A model generated the notes under the pieces. It was not told the origin of the DNA and made no database searches. It worked only from the letters and a program-made list of their open reading frames with translations. From Aphrophora alni (Eukaryota > Arthropoda > Insecta > Hemiptera > Aphrophoridae), in assembly GCA_963513935.1 (NCBI GenBank), contig OY740774.1, forward strand, positions 24,757,949 to 24,821,948: a DNA stretch of 64,000 bases. The letters are read 5' to 3'. Shown in pieces: positions 32,277 to 45,156 of this stretch. Within the stretch, counting starts at the first letter, position 1. Each line of letters opens with the position of its first letter. Made by a program: the position numbers and the translations under genes.

Positions 32277-32478
32277 AAGATAACTCAACTCTTGATGAAA
32301 GTTTCGTTTTTGTTACCAGCATAACCTTACTTGATAGTAATGTAAAAAAAAAAGGTAATTCATATAAAGTATTAGTTATTTTCTATAAATTTATTATTAT
32401 TAAGATATACTCGTAGATAAACCAACGGTTTAGAAGTATTTCTAAAGAAATTTGTACTAAAGTATTACCTTTGGGAAA
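32277..32478 (-). repeat. Right arm of the 1.4-kb inverted-repeat element
   Basis: On the minus strand it reads TTTCCCAAAGGTAATACTTT, then GTTATGCTGGTAACAAAAAC. About three quarters identical to the left arm. The 1 kb between the arms is non-coding. Confidence 0.6.
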
Positions 32479-32527
32479 TAAACATTGAATATTAATGTAA
32501 CAGCATTAATTTCTTGTTGAAACTAAA

Positions 32528-32693
32528 TATTCAAGGATTAAGTAAAGCAATAAAGCTAAAGTTTCAAAGTTATTTTAATAATATAAATAACCTACAATTG
32601 TTTCGCCTTGCAGCATCATCGGGCAACTCATTATTTATATAATTAAAATAATTTAGAAACTTTAGCTTTATTGCTTTATTTAATCCTTGAATA
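32528..32693. repeat. Palindrome: 63-bp arms, 40-bp centre
   Basis: Arms 32528-32590 and 32631-32693 are reverse complements with only a few mismatches (TATTCAAGGATTAAG at one end, CTTAATCCTTGAATA-like at the other). The centre on the minus strand reads CCGATGATGCTGCAAGGCGAAAC, like a hammerhead core in a Penelope terminus. Confidence 0.9.
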
Positions 32694-33774
32694 AACATTT
32701 GAATGAATATTTTGTAACAAGAACTTTCAGAACAAAATAATCGCATAATATGAATGAAAGAGTGGAGATCTGAATTTATACTATAAATGGTAGATATAGA
32801 AGAAAATATTAATTCTTCCAGATGGCAGTAGTTATATTTATCTGTATATTTCTTATATTGTATATCTTTTAATAAATTGTGTGTTATTTATAAGGCTAAA
32901 TCATTAACATTTTTTATTTTCATTTTTGTCATACGTAAATTAAAGTTTACCGTGAAGAGATAGTCTTGAGAACACGAACAATGAAGAGTAATAATCAAAA
33001 GATAATAACTATTACATATTGTACATACATAATTGCTAAAATTATTATGACATCATAGTAGTTTTAAAATTACAGGGATTTTACTAGTAATTTATTGTCA
33101 TAAATGAGTGTGATACAAAAATGTGGGAATGTTTTTGTCTGTCAGCATTGGCGTGCTCAAAGTGAAGGCAGTTTGTAAGATAAGCTGTTTTGGATGAAAC
33201 CATAGAGACCTTTCCATAGTTGGTGTAGGAAAATATCTTCTTTTCGCAAAAAACACACAAACACTGAGAAGTTTGTTGTCGGTGACAAAAATCGACCATG
33301 GGGCTGCTATAAAAAATGTAATTTTTCAAAACGGGACGATTTAGATTTTAGTAAGATGTGAAGCTTAATAACAAAAATTTGTGTGGAAAATTGAAAGTAA
33401 AGAAATATTACAGTTCATGCTTAGTTGAAAAAATAGAACTCTTACTGCCATCATTATTAAACGCTAGATTTAGTTAAATAAGATTTATGGTGAGAACTCG
33501 TATAGAACAAACGATACAAGTTAAAAACCCAATTTAAATTTATAAACATAGGTCTTCAGAAACGGATTCTTTGGTACATTTTCACTTTTTAACTCACAAC
33601 TACCTAACTGATATTTTTTTGTGACGATTAGTTTTGGTTCTTTTTTAACTTTCGATTTTGGGAATAGGTGAGCAAGAAGGAATTACTGACAAAAAACATT
33701 TCAATATGCCGCCATTTTGTAATGTTATTACTATTTATTCAAACATAACAGGAAAATAGTATAACCTCGAGTAC
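32694..33774. other. No gene recognised
   Basis: AT-rich. An 81-codon minus-strand frame (33084-33329) has several Cys but no known domain. Confidence 0.5.
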
Positions 33775-33870
33775 CATATTCTGCCAATCCTAATATTGAT
33801 ATACTATTTATATTTGTCCACACGTTTTGGAGATCCTCCATCTTCGAGAACTATTTTAATACTGGAACAG
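33775..33870 (+). repeat. Single copy of the 24008-24111 arm
   Basis: ATTCTGCCAATCCTAATATTG, then CACACGTTTTGGAGATCCTC. On the minus strand GGAG/CTCC can pair before AAAACG. Confidence 0.55.
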
Positions 33871-34174
33871 TAAGGACAGTTGTTGTTAGAATGTAACATG
33901 TTCCATTTAGTAACATTCACAACGATATTATACATTCATGAAAATAAGGGATGAATTATTTATGGGGATGATGAGCACGTTCAGTGTTTGTACGTGACGT
34001 TAGAGTAAGTTGACTGGACAAACAATAATGGCGAAGAATATTCATCGTGGCTGTTCTAATAAACAGTTTGCATGTGTAAAATTGTAGTTTTATGTTGAGG
34101 TAAATTTAATGTTTATTGTTTAGCTATCGACTGAAAAGAAGATAAATAGATAAACATTTGTAATCGTTTAATTT

Positions 34175-34452
34175 TTTGTTGTTGTTGTAGAGGGGAAAAA
34201 ACACTCTCAGTCTTTCTTATATATATAAAAAAAAAGAAAATAAAAACTCCTAGCCCTCGAATTTTTTAATAGCGTTATGGCAAGAAAAGATCAAACATTG
34301 ATCAAGAGAGACCTGGAAAGATGATACAAAATGATATAACCCAAAACTATATGAAATAGTTGTAGATCCCGCTAGGTTTACCCCAGCACCCGTTGTAGGT
34401 TTAAAAGCCACGGAATTGCTAAGACACTACTCACTAAAGTGAACCCCTTTGT
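34175..34452 (+). repeat. Family S repeat, near full length
   Basis: TTGTTGTTGTTGTAGAGG, CTCCTAGCCCTCGAA, TTGATCAAGAGAGACC, GTAGATCCCGCTAGG, GGAATTGCTAAGAC and CTCACTAAAGTGAA in order. Confidence 0.65.
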
Positions 34453-34985
34453 GTGGTTATCGTTTCAAATACCAGAGCTAAAAATTTATAAGTTCCTTCC
34501 TCGGAAATAGTTAAACGAAACGGGATAAGTTAGGTGGGGTGATAACGAAAGTGAATAGCAAGAAAACACTGAAACAATAAATATTAAATTGAATAATTTT
34601 ATCTTTTTACTTTCTCACAAATATATATAGTGCAGATAAAAGTATGTTAAGCGTTAACAAAAATTATGATCTAATTTTTTGGGGAAATATCACTTTTGAG
34701 AAAAATGGTTTTGATAAGCAACATCAGTTTTATTATATGTATACTACTCTAAAGCCCAAACATTTAGACAGATGTTTTTTTTCAAATATAGTATGATGCA
34801 TATTTTCGTCTTATCTCGGAGGGTATTATGCAGAGTAATGGGCATAACTACAGGAAAGAAAGGACCTAAGAATATGCAAAAAAAGATCATATGAACGTAT
34901 AGTCAAAATCTCTGTTTTCCAGCTGTCTGTCTATTTGTGTTTATTAATTAAAAAAATTGATTCCAAAGAACGATTTAAAATAGAG

Positions 34986-35245
34986 CTATGAAATTTGGCA
35001 CACAATTTTATCTTAATAAAGACCATATTCAAGTAAAATTGTATCTTTATCGGTTTCAAAATAGCACCTAGTAAAATGTTTTGTATTACTTCAGGTGTTC
35101 ATATTATTTTGAACAGCAAAAGTTTACTGGCCGTCAGTGTGAAACCAGTAAAGATAAAATTGTACGTGAATATAGTCTTTATTAAAATAAAAATTTATAC
35201 CTTTATCTTATAATTTTATACCGTAATTTCATAGTTCTGCCTTAA
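34986..35245. repeat. Foldback repeat, about 75-100-bp arms
   Basis: The left arm (GCTATGAAATTTGGCACACA ... GTATCTTTATCGGTTT) is the diverged reverse complement of 35142-35240 (AAACCAGTAAAGATAAAATT ... AATTTCATAGTTC). It is followed by CACAAACAGACAGAAGGACG, a phrase common beside non-autonomous insect elements. Confidence 0.6.
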
Positions 35246-35407
35246 ATAGTTCTTTAGAAATAATATATTTCATAAAAAACACAAACAGACAGAAGGACGG
35301 AAACTTAAACGATTTTGATCATCATTTGTTCAATTGAGCGTTTCGCTTATTCCGGGGTTCCTTCTGAAGTAATCCGGTTTCTTGAGAGTCAACCTGTACA
35401 ACTTTAT

Positions 35408-35602
35408 TTGAGGGCAAACATTAAAAATATCAATTTTTAAAAATAGCTTCAAGGTTGGAATAGAAGAAGAGAGACCAAATAGGAATAATGAATCACAGGG
35501 ATTAAAACCAAGACTACATGAAGAAAGAAAAAAAAAGTGTAGATCCGGATATGGTCTTTCGGGATTGCCAAGCCCGTAGTCACTTTAGTACGGAATCAAT
35601 TA
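35408..35602 (+). repeat. Family S repeat, 3' part best preserved
   Basis: AAAAGTGTAGATCCGG and TTTCGGGATTGCCAAGCCC mark the 3' end. Confidence 0.6.
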
Positions 35603-36435
35603 GAATAGAAGGTCCCATATTAACTATTTTCTGGAATGTTGGTATTTATATCAACAAAATGATCAAAGTTGTTTTATTTATTTAAATATAAAATAAATAG
35701 TTTTAAAGTTATGAATATATACAGTGTCATTTTAATTAGACTAATCATGATTGATGGTGCGTTTATGCGATGTAAAAAAAGCATACTATGCTTGATTATG
35801 CCACCTGTATATCAAGTTGATTAGCTGTACAAAGCTCGTTAATCAGCTGTTTTACGGAGATCACAGCTGTTGGTGTAATTTATAAATGTTGTGCCAGGAC
35901 AATTTCACTACTTTAATTTAACAAAGATAAACAAAATCCGTACACATTTCAGAATTGTTATTTTCCCACGGTCTAACAATTAATTTGATGGTGTTATACA
36001 GTAAAATGTACAGTGAACGGGTTATTTTGTTGGATTTTACATGTCCCTATGCAAGTGTTTAGGTACTTGATTAAAATTCTAACTAATTAAATTCGTTTTA
36101 TTTTCTCACATTATCGCAAAAATTATCAGATGGATTTAAAAAAATGTAAATTTTTGTAGATATATCCGTTTTGAGGTAAAATGAGTTCAAAAAAGTAGCT
36201 TTTGGAATGATCCCTGTGTGTAGTGCAGTGCAATACAGCCCAGACACACGAACCTATTTTATTAAATTGGTATGTGGTATATTTTGGTCACATCTGGGTC
36301 AATTTAACAAATTGTTTATAACTCGAAATTTGGGGGTAGCTGCCATAAGAACAAAAAAAAAGTACACCTTCTAAATAGGCTCTAACTGTTTTGATAGAAT
36401 TTGGCTCAAGTGTAGCTTCTAACATTCGAAACAAT
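35603..36435. other. No gene recognised
   Basis: AT-rich spacer, no coding signal. Confidence 0.6.
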
Positions 36436-37234
36436 ACATTTTAGTCAACATCTCTTCAAAAACCATTCGTCAGTTATCTGTAAATTAGCATTTCTGCATC
36501 TCCTCCTCCACCTTCATGTCTCACTCCTACTACATACCTTTAGGACACACAACCTGAGTTGAAGAGAGAATAGGATATCTTAAAATTGACAAAGCTTACT
36601 TAAAATTTGCCTAACTTCAATTTGACCCGGATTACATTTAGGCAACATCCCTTCAAAAAACCGTTCGTCACTTATCTGTAAATTAGCCTTTCTGTATGCC
36701 CATCCTCCACCTTCATGTCTCACTCCTACTACATACCTTTAGGACACACAACCTGAGTTGAAGAGAGAATAGGATATCTTAAAATTGACAAAGCTTACTT
36801 AAAATTTGCCTAATTTCAATTTGACCCGGATTACATTTAGGCAACATCCCTTCAAAAAACCGTTCGTCACTTATCTGTAAATTAGCCTTTCTGTATGCCC
36901 ATCCTCCACCTTCATGTCTCACTCCTACTACATACCTTTAGGACACACAACCTGAGTTGAAGAGAGAATAGGATATCTTAAAATTGACAAAGCTTACTTA
37001 AAATTTGCCTAATTTCAATTTGACCCGGATTACATTTAGGCAACATCCCTTCAAAAAACCGTTCGTCACTTATCTGTAAATTAGCCTTTCTGTATGCCCA
37101 TCCTCCACCTTCATGTCTCACTCCTACTACATACCTTTAGGACACACAACCTGAGTTGAAGAGAGAATAGGATATCTTAAAATTGACAAAGCTTACTTAA
37201 AATTTGCCTAATTTCAATTTGACTTGGACTACAT
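36436..37234 (+). repeat. Tandem array, 4 x 199 bp
   Basis: CCTTCATGTCTCACTCCTAC begins at 36511, 36710, 36909 and 37108. The last three units are almost identical, while the first has a diverged start (CCATTCGTCAGTT for CCGTTCGTCACTT). Unit GC is moderate. No open frame runs through. Confidence 0.95.
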
Positions 37235-37767
37235 TTTTGAGGTTATCCTCATGGGTTCATTATATTGATTTTGATATAAAAATAGGGTTTGTATACTACA
37301 CTTTTGGATAACCCGAATTTTTATTTTCAAAAACAAAACAGTAATCTTATACTAAATTTTTGGGTTCCCTCATACTAAACAAGGTAATGATTGCATACTA
37401 AATTTTCCGGTTCCCCAAATTTGGATTTTATAAGACTCTTGTGTTCTAGTTTGTGCAGGCTAAACATATATTCCAACAGGTTAAAATTTTACATTACATT
37501 TAATGTTCACTTATTTAATGTATACTAATTATTTTCATTTGTATAGTAACTTATGAAAGTTTGTAGTCTATGTATAAATGTTTTTGAATCCATACTAACT
37601 CCTGCGTTTAAAACAAAAATCCAAAATTGTTGTACGGTATGTAAAACGTTGTGAGTAATAAATCATCTACCTTGTAAAAATTCTCCAAAAGTCAAACTTT
37701 GGGGATAATTTCGATTTTTAATAATCGAAATGTGATTTTTTAAAGCTTCAAAATTTTGATTTTTTTT
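37235..37767. other. No gene recognised
   Basis: AT-rich, non-coding. It holds a few loose repeats of CATACTAAATTTT. Confidence 0.55.
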
Positions 37768-37878
37768 TTTAGGAAAGATGAAAAAGCTAACACAAGACTA
37801 TATATGTAAAAAGGAGTAGATTCAGCGCGGTCCCTCGGGATTGTAACACCTGTACTCATTATAGTGATCCTTTGAGGT
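37768..37878 (+). repeat. Family S repeat, 3' part
   Basis: GAGTAGATTCAGCGCGG, CCTCGGGATTGTAACACC and TGTACTCATTATAGTGATCC. Confidence 0.55.
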
Positions 37879-40198
37879 ATGATGGTAAGAACTAAGGTTA
37901 ACGAAGGTTATATAAGTAAGCACCTAGTAAGAATGCTTGTCCGTCAACAGCAACTTCTAAAACGGTGTCAGTGATTTTTAAAAAATGTATATAAAAAAAA
38001 TGGAAATCACCGCCATTATATGTGCACGACTAATTCCAAGGTACGCTAGCCGCTATGGCTTTTGTACCTTTTATATTGCCTCTTCACCTTATTAGCACAA
38101 TATAAGAAATATCATTTATTACGAGTAATTACAAGTTATTTTACTGTGGATCACATATTAGTTTATTAGATATTAGAAGGTATTTTAGGCTTTAAAAGAT
38201 TAAAAAATAATAATTAAATGCAAAACGTAGTATCGGTATTTTAATCTAAACTTACTTTTACCAAGAGTTTTAGACTTTTAATGATTCACGTCTTTACAAC
38301 CTAATTGGCTTAAATAATGCGAAGAAGGAGATATTGTTTCAATTTTAAATTAATTATAAGTTTGGCTCTTATCAGCCAAAAATATTGAATCTTTTATATT
38401 GATTACACAATAAACAACTTGTGTTCTTTTCTAAGATTTTTGTCTAAGATTGAGTTTGTATTTAAATTCAAAACGTATGGGGTATGAAACTATGAAAGTA
38501 TTGTGTTTCATGTAAAATATTATTTAATTTTATTGTGTCTGATATTCGACTAACAGCAATATTTTAAGACAGACAAAATCCTTCAATTATTTTTTAAAAT
38601 CTGGAAGTCCCAAATAATGTCTAAGAAACATCCGTAGTATGTAAAATATCATAAGTTTATTTTTTGTTATTGGTAAATTTTTGTTGGTTTTAAAAAGTAA
38701 ACAAAATACCCCCTCCCTCTCCATAGTAAATTATTTTATTCAACCAATATTATAAATAGCAAAACATTTGGTTAAAAAAAATATTCTTGAGGTGTAAAAT
38801 ACTTTGGAGAGATATTTACATGAATTTTGATAAAATTTGTATTACAAGCATTAGCTATATATTTGGCCTATAGCCTAAATAGAATCATACGTGGAAGTTT
38901 CACTAAGTTAGTTATTGCTTCACTAATCACAACACAACACAACACAAATAACTTAAATTATATTATTAAATTTTAATTACGATATTCAAGAGCAATTGTT
39001 AATTAGAAACTCAAGTACGTATTGTTTTAAGCTCTGTTCCAAAATTCATTCTTCATACAATAATCTATATTATCCCAAAAAGTGTGATTCGGAACTGCAC
39101 GGCAAAATCTACGGAAAAGATTATATTGGTAAAAAGAAGAAAAAAAGTACGTATAAATAAACATAGGTCTTGAAGAACTGTTGGCCTTTTTGTGTGTTTT
39201 TCAAATACACTAGATCTTTGGAATTACATAAGATTTTGTACTCACATGATTTATGTAACTATTTACCATTTTTCATTTTTTCTAAACCATAAAACTTTTT
39301 TTCTACATTTTTAAAATGGCGGACTGTTAAAATGTTTAATAAAGAATATCTCAAAAAGCAACGGTTTTTCTCTTTTAACGAAGAACAAAATCCCTTTTTA
39401 TTAATTTCTGTAGTACAAAAGATAACCTAGTTATAAAAGACCTAAAAATTAATTTCTTGATAATTGTCTAGAACACCCAAGAATAGACTGAACACAAAAC
39501 ATTTTTGAAATTCATATTTGTATCGACTTTCCTTTATAGTGGATATATTCACACAGTTAACTCAGAACTGAATATTTCAAATTGTGTTTTGAAGTAAATA
39601 TTTTGTTTAAGTTTACAATAATTTTCTCAAAAACTACAAAGATGCGGTTGTGGGACCAATTACTTCACCTTTTCAAGTCACAAAACGTATAGGACCACAA
39701 ATTTGCGTCGTAATTTATGCCCCGTGTAATTGAATATGCTCGCATATTACTGGTGAATCAGAAATCCAGGCGAAATCTTTCGCTAGCCGTAACTGGCAAT
39801 CAAGTCTTTCCAGTGATTGATGTAATAAAATCCCTCTAGTGGTGGCGATTTTTTTTAAATGAAATCTAGTCACTGCTTTAAGACTCTTTGAACAAATTAG
39901 CAAGCAAAACAAAACAGAACTAAAATACCAGAATTATTAATGAGACTAACTCTTCCAACAGAAATAAAAATAACGGTTCAAAACTTTCCACTTTCTCACA
40001 TTAAAAGAAAATTCGAACAATAAATAATATTAGTTGAAATAGAAATAAAAATGTCTTTAATAATGCTTATACATGAGCAATAAATACTCATTATTTCTTA
40101 TTCCTTCTGTTTTTTGTCTCTAGTATTTTTATGGTTGGTATAAAAAGGACCTCTTATCGACTTATGTACATTTTTGAAAACAAATTTTAAAATGTAGT
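37879..40198. other. No gene recognised
   Basis: AT-rich, stops throughout. The 65-codon minus-strand frame (39715-39912) has no domain. Confidence 0.55.
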
Positions 40199-40398
40199 CC
40201 TTGTTGCTTCAAGGAGAAATTCTCTCGGTAATCATACCCTTAAAAATGGAATAAAAAGAACATAAAATAGAGACTTTGGAATACTGTAATAGTGTCAAAG
40301 ACGGAAGGTAACATGGTTGGTCAAGACTTGAAAGGTATAATGTCAGCTATTGATTCTCGAAATTGTTACACCGGTATTAGCGGAATCCTAGAGGGGAT
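40199..40398 (+). repeat. Family S repeat, strongly diverged
   Basis: CTTGTTGCTTCAAGG, TTCTCTCGGTAATCATACCC, GGTTGGTCAAGACTTG and TCCTAGAGGGG in family order. Confidence 0.45.
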
Positions 40399-41642
40399 TA
40401 CACAATTTATACATTTTTAGGTGGAGGGTAGATAAAACCATTTTGTGAAGACCCCAAAAAATGCGGGTCTGACATAACTCCATTAAGACGTATAAGACAA
40501 AACCACCCAACAACCTATTTGTTAATTGTTTTATAATATTACTTCGAACATTAATTGATAGTCTCATTGATTTGTCGTAATCAGTCGCATTGTTAATGAA
40601 TTTTTATAGTATAGAATAAATTTAATAATATTCATTATTTTATTTAATCCAGTTCTGACGTTTGTCAACTTATGTAGTCAACAGGATTCATAAAAATCGT
40701 TATCACTTTTACGTTAGAAAATGTTTATATTTAAAATACTTTTTTTTTTTTTTTAAACGAAAAATCAAATGTTTTCTGAAGTAATTTCGCGTGTTCTAAG
40801 CAAATTTACCACTTCAAAGTGAAGGAAATTTCAACAAAATGATAAAATGTAAATCACAGTAGCTTAAGCGCTTGAACAAATCTCTTCCTTTGCGTTTACC
40901 CAGAGGGGATACTTTGATGTCTACCCTCATCGCCAGAATTTACCATATTTTCTGAAATATGTTTCATTTCCTTGAATGTAATATATAGAGTAAAAATATA
41001 ATGGAATAAATATGTTTTATAACATTACACAAAATAAGTGGGATTGTTTGAGAAATAATCTTACTAGCACATGTAAAATATTAAATTATTTTCCTCAATA
41101 TCTATATTTTGAAATTTGGAGCAATGCATTATTTATTACTTTTATCAAAAGTATTAGAATTCAAAAAGATTTGATTCTAGGTCAATCTGAGTAATGTAGA
41201 CACTATCAAGAAATGTTTCCTGATTTTGTCAATAACTCGGCTATCCTTTCACCTACAGAAAAAAATACAATAACCATATTGTTTGGCATTAAAAAAGAAA
41301 GCGGTTTTGTGTTAAGTTAATGGTTCAAGATATTGAATAATAAATATTTTAAACGGGCGTCATTTAAAAAATATACAAAATAAAGTTTCCATTTAATTAC
41401 ACTTATAAAACGTTACATACAAAATGTGGATACTAAATATCTTTTCTATTTACAAAGTTATAATGTTTTTTTTTGTAATAAAAAAGGTGGATATCTGAAA
41501 ACTAAATGTTTCAGAGGAAAAATTTATTTTTTAAATTTGTCTTTATACTGACCTGCAGAATTATTTCCTAAGGTTTGTCAGCTTAATTACGGGACACTGT
41601 GTATTTGCAAAACAACTTAATTTGATTATACGCCTCAACTCT

Positions 41643-41644
<2 letters not shown>
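40399..41644. other. No gene recognised
   Basis: AT-rich, no coding signal. Confidence 0.6.

Positions 41645-41700
<56 letters not shown>
41645..41700. repeat. (TA)n microsatellite
   Basis: About 28 uninterrupted TA units. Confidence 0.97.
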
Positions 41701-41701
<1 letters not shown>

Positions 41702-42770
41702 CAATAGGTACAAGCAAGGGTCATGCACGCAGACAAGGTGTGGCTTGTAATACTTTCTGAATTACTTACGACATATTATTTTGTCATGCAACATCAACCC
41801 ACAAAGCTAGTCTGTTGCAGACGTACGAGTGTGTGATGGAACATACTTAAAACGGCGCTCTCTATAAAGCTTGTTTGTAGACTCCAGCCTTTACCTTTGG
41901 TTTTATTTTAGTGTAAACATTCGATTGCGTACACAACCTCGTTTTTTTTTGTTTTTTTTATTCTTCTGGGCAAACTAATTCTAAACAATCTCAATAGACT
42001 AATTATATTCAAATTTTATTCGAATCTATAATAATATTTAATCAAAATAAATCTGTATAGAGGTCTATGTTTGACCTCTCATATATTAAAAACTACTAAC
42101 CGATTTTAATGAGAATTGGTAACATCAAAGAGAGGAAGGTCGTAACGATGAGTTTTCTCGATAACTAAATTAGAAGTTTAGTTATAACAATAAATAGTTT
42201 TCCTATTTATTTTTCCCGTAAGAAATTGCAACTGTAAAGGCCGATCTTTGTTCGCGGTGACACAGCATCTACTTGACCGATCTTAATAAATCTTTGCAAG
42301 TTTTGAGTAGTATTTTTGAAGAAGGTTTTAGAATTTGTTTTATATTCATATCTTAAAAAGAAACTTAGTTATTACATAAAATATATATCCACAGCAGTCA
42401 ATATTCGCGAATCCGCAGTAAATAAATAGGGAATCAGTTGACAAATATACTGTGATTATGTGTTTGAACAAACTTAATATGAACCAAAGAAACATTTTAT
42501 CTTTAAAATTCTGTTCGAGAGTACCACGAGTTCCAATCTTCTTCAATAATTCAGACTGAGCAGATTTTTATAAAGTTGGAAAGTAATAATTCTAGAATAA
42601 TAAATATGTACGCCTGTTTTTTGTTGCTAATACTTATAACAGCTGATTAGTTCCATTAGCTAGTACAAAGGTGGGTAAGGCTTAGGTCTAGACCAGTGTG
42701 AAAGATTTTGTAAAGTTTGTAGACATATTAAATATAAACACAGTCGATACTTGGTGAAATTCCACATCAT
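41701..42770. other. No gene recognised
   Basis: Non-coding. AACCGATTTTAATGAGAATTG near 42100 and a relative near 49420 (AATCGATTTTCATCCAG) look like leftovers of a non-autonomous repeat. Confidence 0.5.
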
Positions 42771-43649
42771 GGTAAATAATAACTCACATGTAAAATTTCA
42801 TAAATCAACATATATTGTGACAGCTGTTTCGCAATTAAGCATCTTTGCATAACTATGAACTAAAATTTACAAAATCCAACTTAAAGTACCAATACTACAC
42901 TGACACAATTATACCAGCAGATTTTAATCACCCCATCAGTCATCAACATTCAGCCTTTCATATCATGGTGCACAGACTTCAAACCATATCTTTACAACCA
43001 AAAGACTTCTACATAGAATTTAATACAATTAAAAAAATTGCCTTAAATAATGGCTAAAAAGCTGAATTAATAGATATTATTTTATTTAAAAACAGAAATT
43101 CATTATTAATAACGTAGTTTTAAAATTAAATATTAAGAATAAAAATAAATGCTGTAAGATACAATTTTACTAGAATTAAGAATTACTAGATTAAAACTAG
43201 AATTAATGAACATGTACGTTGTTGGAAGCGTGGTAAAACATATTCAAATTTTGCTAGCCATTTATTAGATTTTAGTCATAGGTTTTTTTTTTTATACCAA
43301 TGAAAATGTAAAAGTTTGCATATTGAACAAAAAAGTAGAAAGTTAAATTATTTAGAAGTTTTAGAAATCAACAGATCTGTTCTCAATTGCCATGCTTCCA
43401 ACCTCAATGTTTAACCCATCTCCTTTGTTAAAACCTATTGTCAGACATCCTGTCGGGTCATTAATCTCAGGTAGTCCTGGCTCAGTTCCCCTTCCTTGCA
43501 TTCCACCCCCCCTTTCTTTGTATAGATGTTGATACTTAAGTTGAATTTTGTAAATTTTAGTTCATAGTTGTCTGAAGATGCTTAATAGCTAAACATCTGT
43601 CACATTATATGTTTATTTGTGAAATTTTAAATGTGAGTTATTTATTACC
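42771..43649 (+). mobile_element. Penelope-like element remnant with inverted termini
   Basis: About 880 bases bounded by two inverted copies of one 120-base terminus: 42771-42892 (minus) and 43530-43649 (plus). Both carry a hammerhead-like core. Between them, on the plus strand, are fragments of a Penelope protein: the RT tail from 42845 and an endonuclease-like tail near 43220-43420. Most of the reverse transcriptase is missing. Penelope elements are known to insert with repeated, sometimes inverted, terminal copies. Confidence 0.75.
42845..43057 (+). pseudogene. Penelope reverse transcriptase tail fragment
   Basis: Residues DTIIPADFNHPISHQHSAF followed by MVHRL and a helix ending IALNNG match the conserved region after the RT catalytic domain of Penelope-like elements (T..P.DS.HP..HK..AF...I.R). 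The first 16 codons lie in the terminal repeat and are probably not part of the protein. The frame ends at a stop right after NNG, where the family normally continues. Further on, in broken frames, sequence reading like SNFASHLLDFSHRF and a Leu-Glu helix suggests the GIY-YIG endonuclease tail (about 43220-43380). Dead copy. Confidence 0.75.
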
Positions 43650-44478
43650 TTAAGTGTTTTAAACATAATTTTATTTTTACATACAAATTTAGTTACATAC
43701 CATAGCAATCAATATACATACTTAAAACAGCTGAATGTCTAACATTTTGGAAAGAGTTAACTTGATGATTTTCAAAAAACTATAATTTCAATTCCTATGA
43801 TAATATGTATTAAGTACTTAATTTAACAATTAATGAAATCTAAAATATTCGCGTGCAAAGGAGCAAGTAACCTCTAGTAATCGAATAAAACTTGTATTTT
43901 AATTTTGATGGTAGAACGTGTTATTCAAGTAGTTACATCTTCATACAGAAATCTGATAAAGTACAGTATTGATATTAAATAACGTTTCCACTTGTTGAAA
44001 ACACAATATGCACCAATTGTCATCATCAAGGGAAGATGTATTAGTTGCTGATAGAAAGAATCCGAGGCACTTTCAACGTCCAAGTTGCTACGACCACTAA
44101 AATATATTCGTTCAATGATCACCTACAGCTATCCCACTGTAAAATAACGGTAATAGGTGACATTTTATATATCTTTACCTATATACTTATATTTTATGTA
44201 TCCCCCCCCTAAATATAACAATAATACAATAATGTTTTGAATAGTTTATTAAAATTTGATACTTTTGTTATATTTATTTAACTACTGCTGACTAATATAA
44301 CGTTGAGACAGAAGTTTGTTTTTCCAAAGACAACTTAAATTTTTACATCTTCATACTGTCTTCAAAAGGAATTTATTATGTTAACAATGCACTTATTACC
44401 ACCTTTAAAAAAATATTAATGTATAAACGTCAGAACACATGCGGTCAATATTAATCGAATACACACATTTTATTATTT
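43650..44478. other. No gene recognised
   Basis: AT-rich spacer. The 65-codon minus-strand frame at 43925-44122 has no domain. Confidence 0.55.
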
Positions 44479-44736
44479 TGTTTTATTCTTTAAAGACGAA
44501 AACCTCTCAGTTAACATCGCCTCGTCAAAAAATAAGGAAGAAAGTAATATAAATTTAAAACCTTCAGCCCTCGAATACTCAAATAGCGTTAGGGTCGGAA
44601 GAGAACAGGAGTTGGTTAAGAGAATCCTGTTAGGAAAAGTGAAAGAGTGGGATTAAACGAAAGCCCACATGAAAAAAGTGTAGATACAGGTATGTGATTA
44701 GCACACTCGCACTCATTATAAGTGAGCTCCTGAGGG
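44479..44736 (+). repeat. Family S repeat, best preserved copy
   Basis: CTTTAAAGACGAAAACCTCT, TCAGCCCTCGAATAC, AATAGCGTTAGGGTCGG, AGAACAGGAGTTGGTTAAG, GTGTAGATACAGG and ACTCATTATAAGTGAGC, then CCTGAGGG. The 3' end can form a small hairpin (ACTCATTATAAGTGAG). Confidence 0.7.
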
Positions 44737-45156
44737 CTACTTGCAATTTATTGTTTGACATATGTCAAACATTGCTTTTGTGGAGTATAATCATTAAGTT
44801 CAATAAATTATTATTATTATTAGAGTGATGTTAATAGGAGATAAAAATTCTCAAAGTTTAATAATAAAAAATGTCCTTACCTAAAAGCAAAACAAATTTT
44901 GAGAGTTACTATTTCCAAAATGATTACATCATTCAAAACATTTCTAAGAATAAAAACATTTCAAAATTTCGATATTATATTTACAAAAATAGTACAAAAC
45001 ATACAAGTTATCATTTCTCATTTTAAATCTAGTCCAATATGATGAATTTGAAATTTCGAAAGCTTAAAAATCTGTTATGCGAGTTATATTATAATAGTCG
45101 AAACTAATGAATAAAAGTTTTTCTGAGAGTAAGAAGAAGGAAAGGGGTACAGAGTG
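44737..45156. other. No gene recognised
   Basis: AT-rich spacer. Confidence 0.6.
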
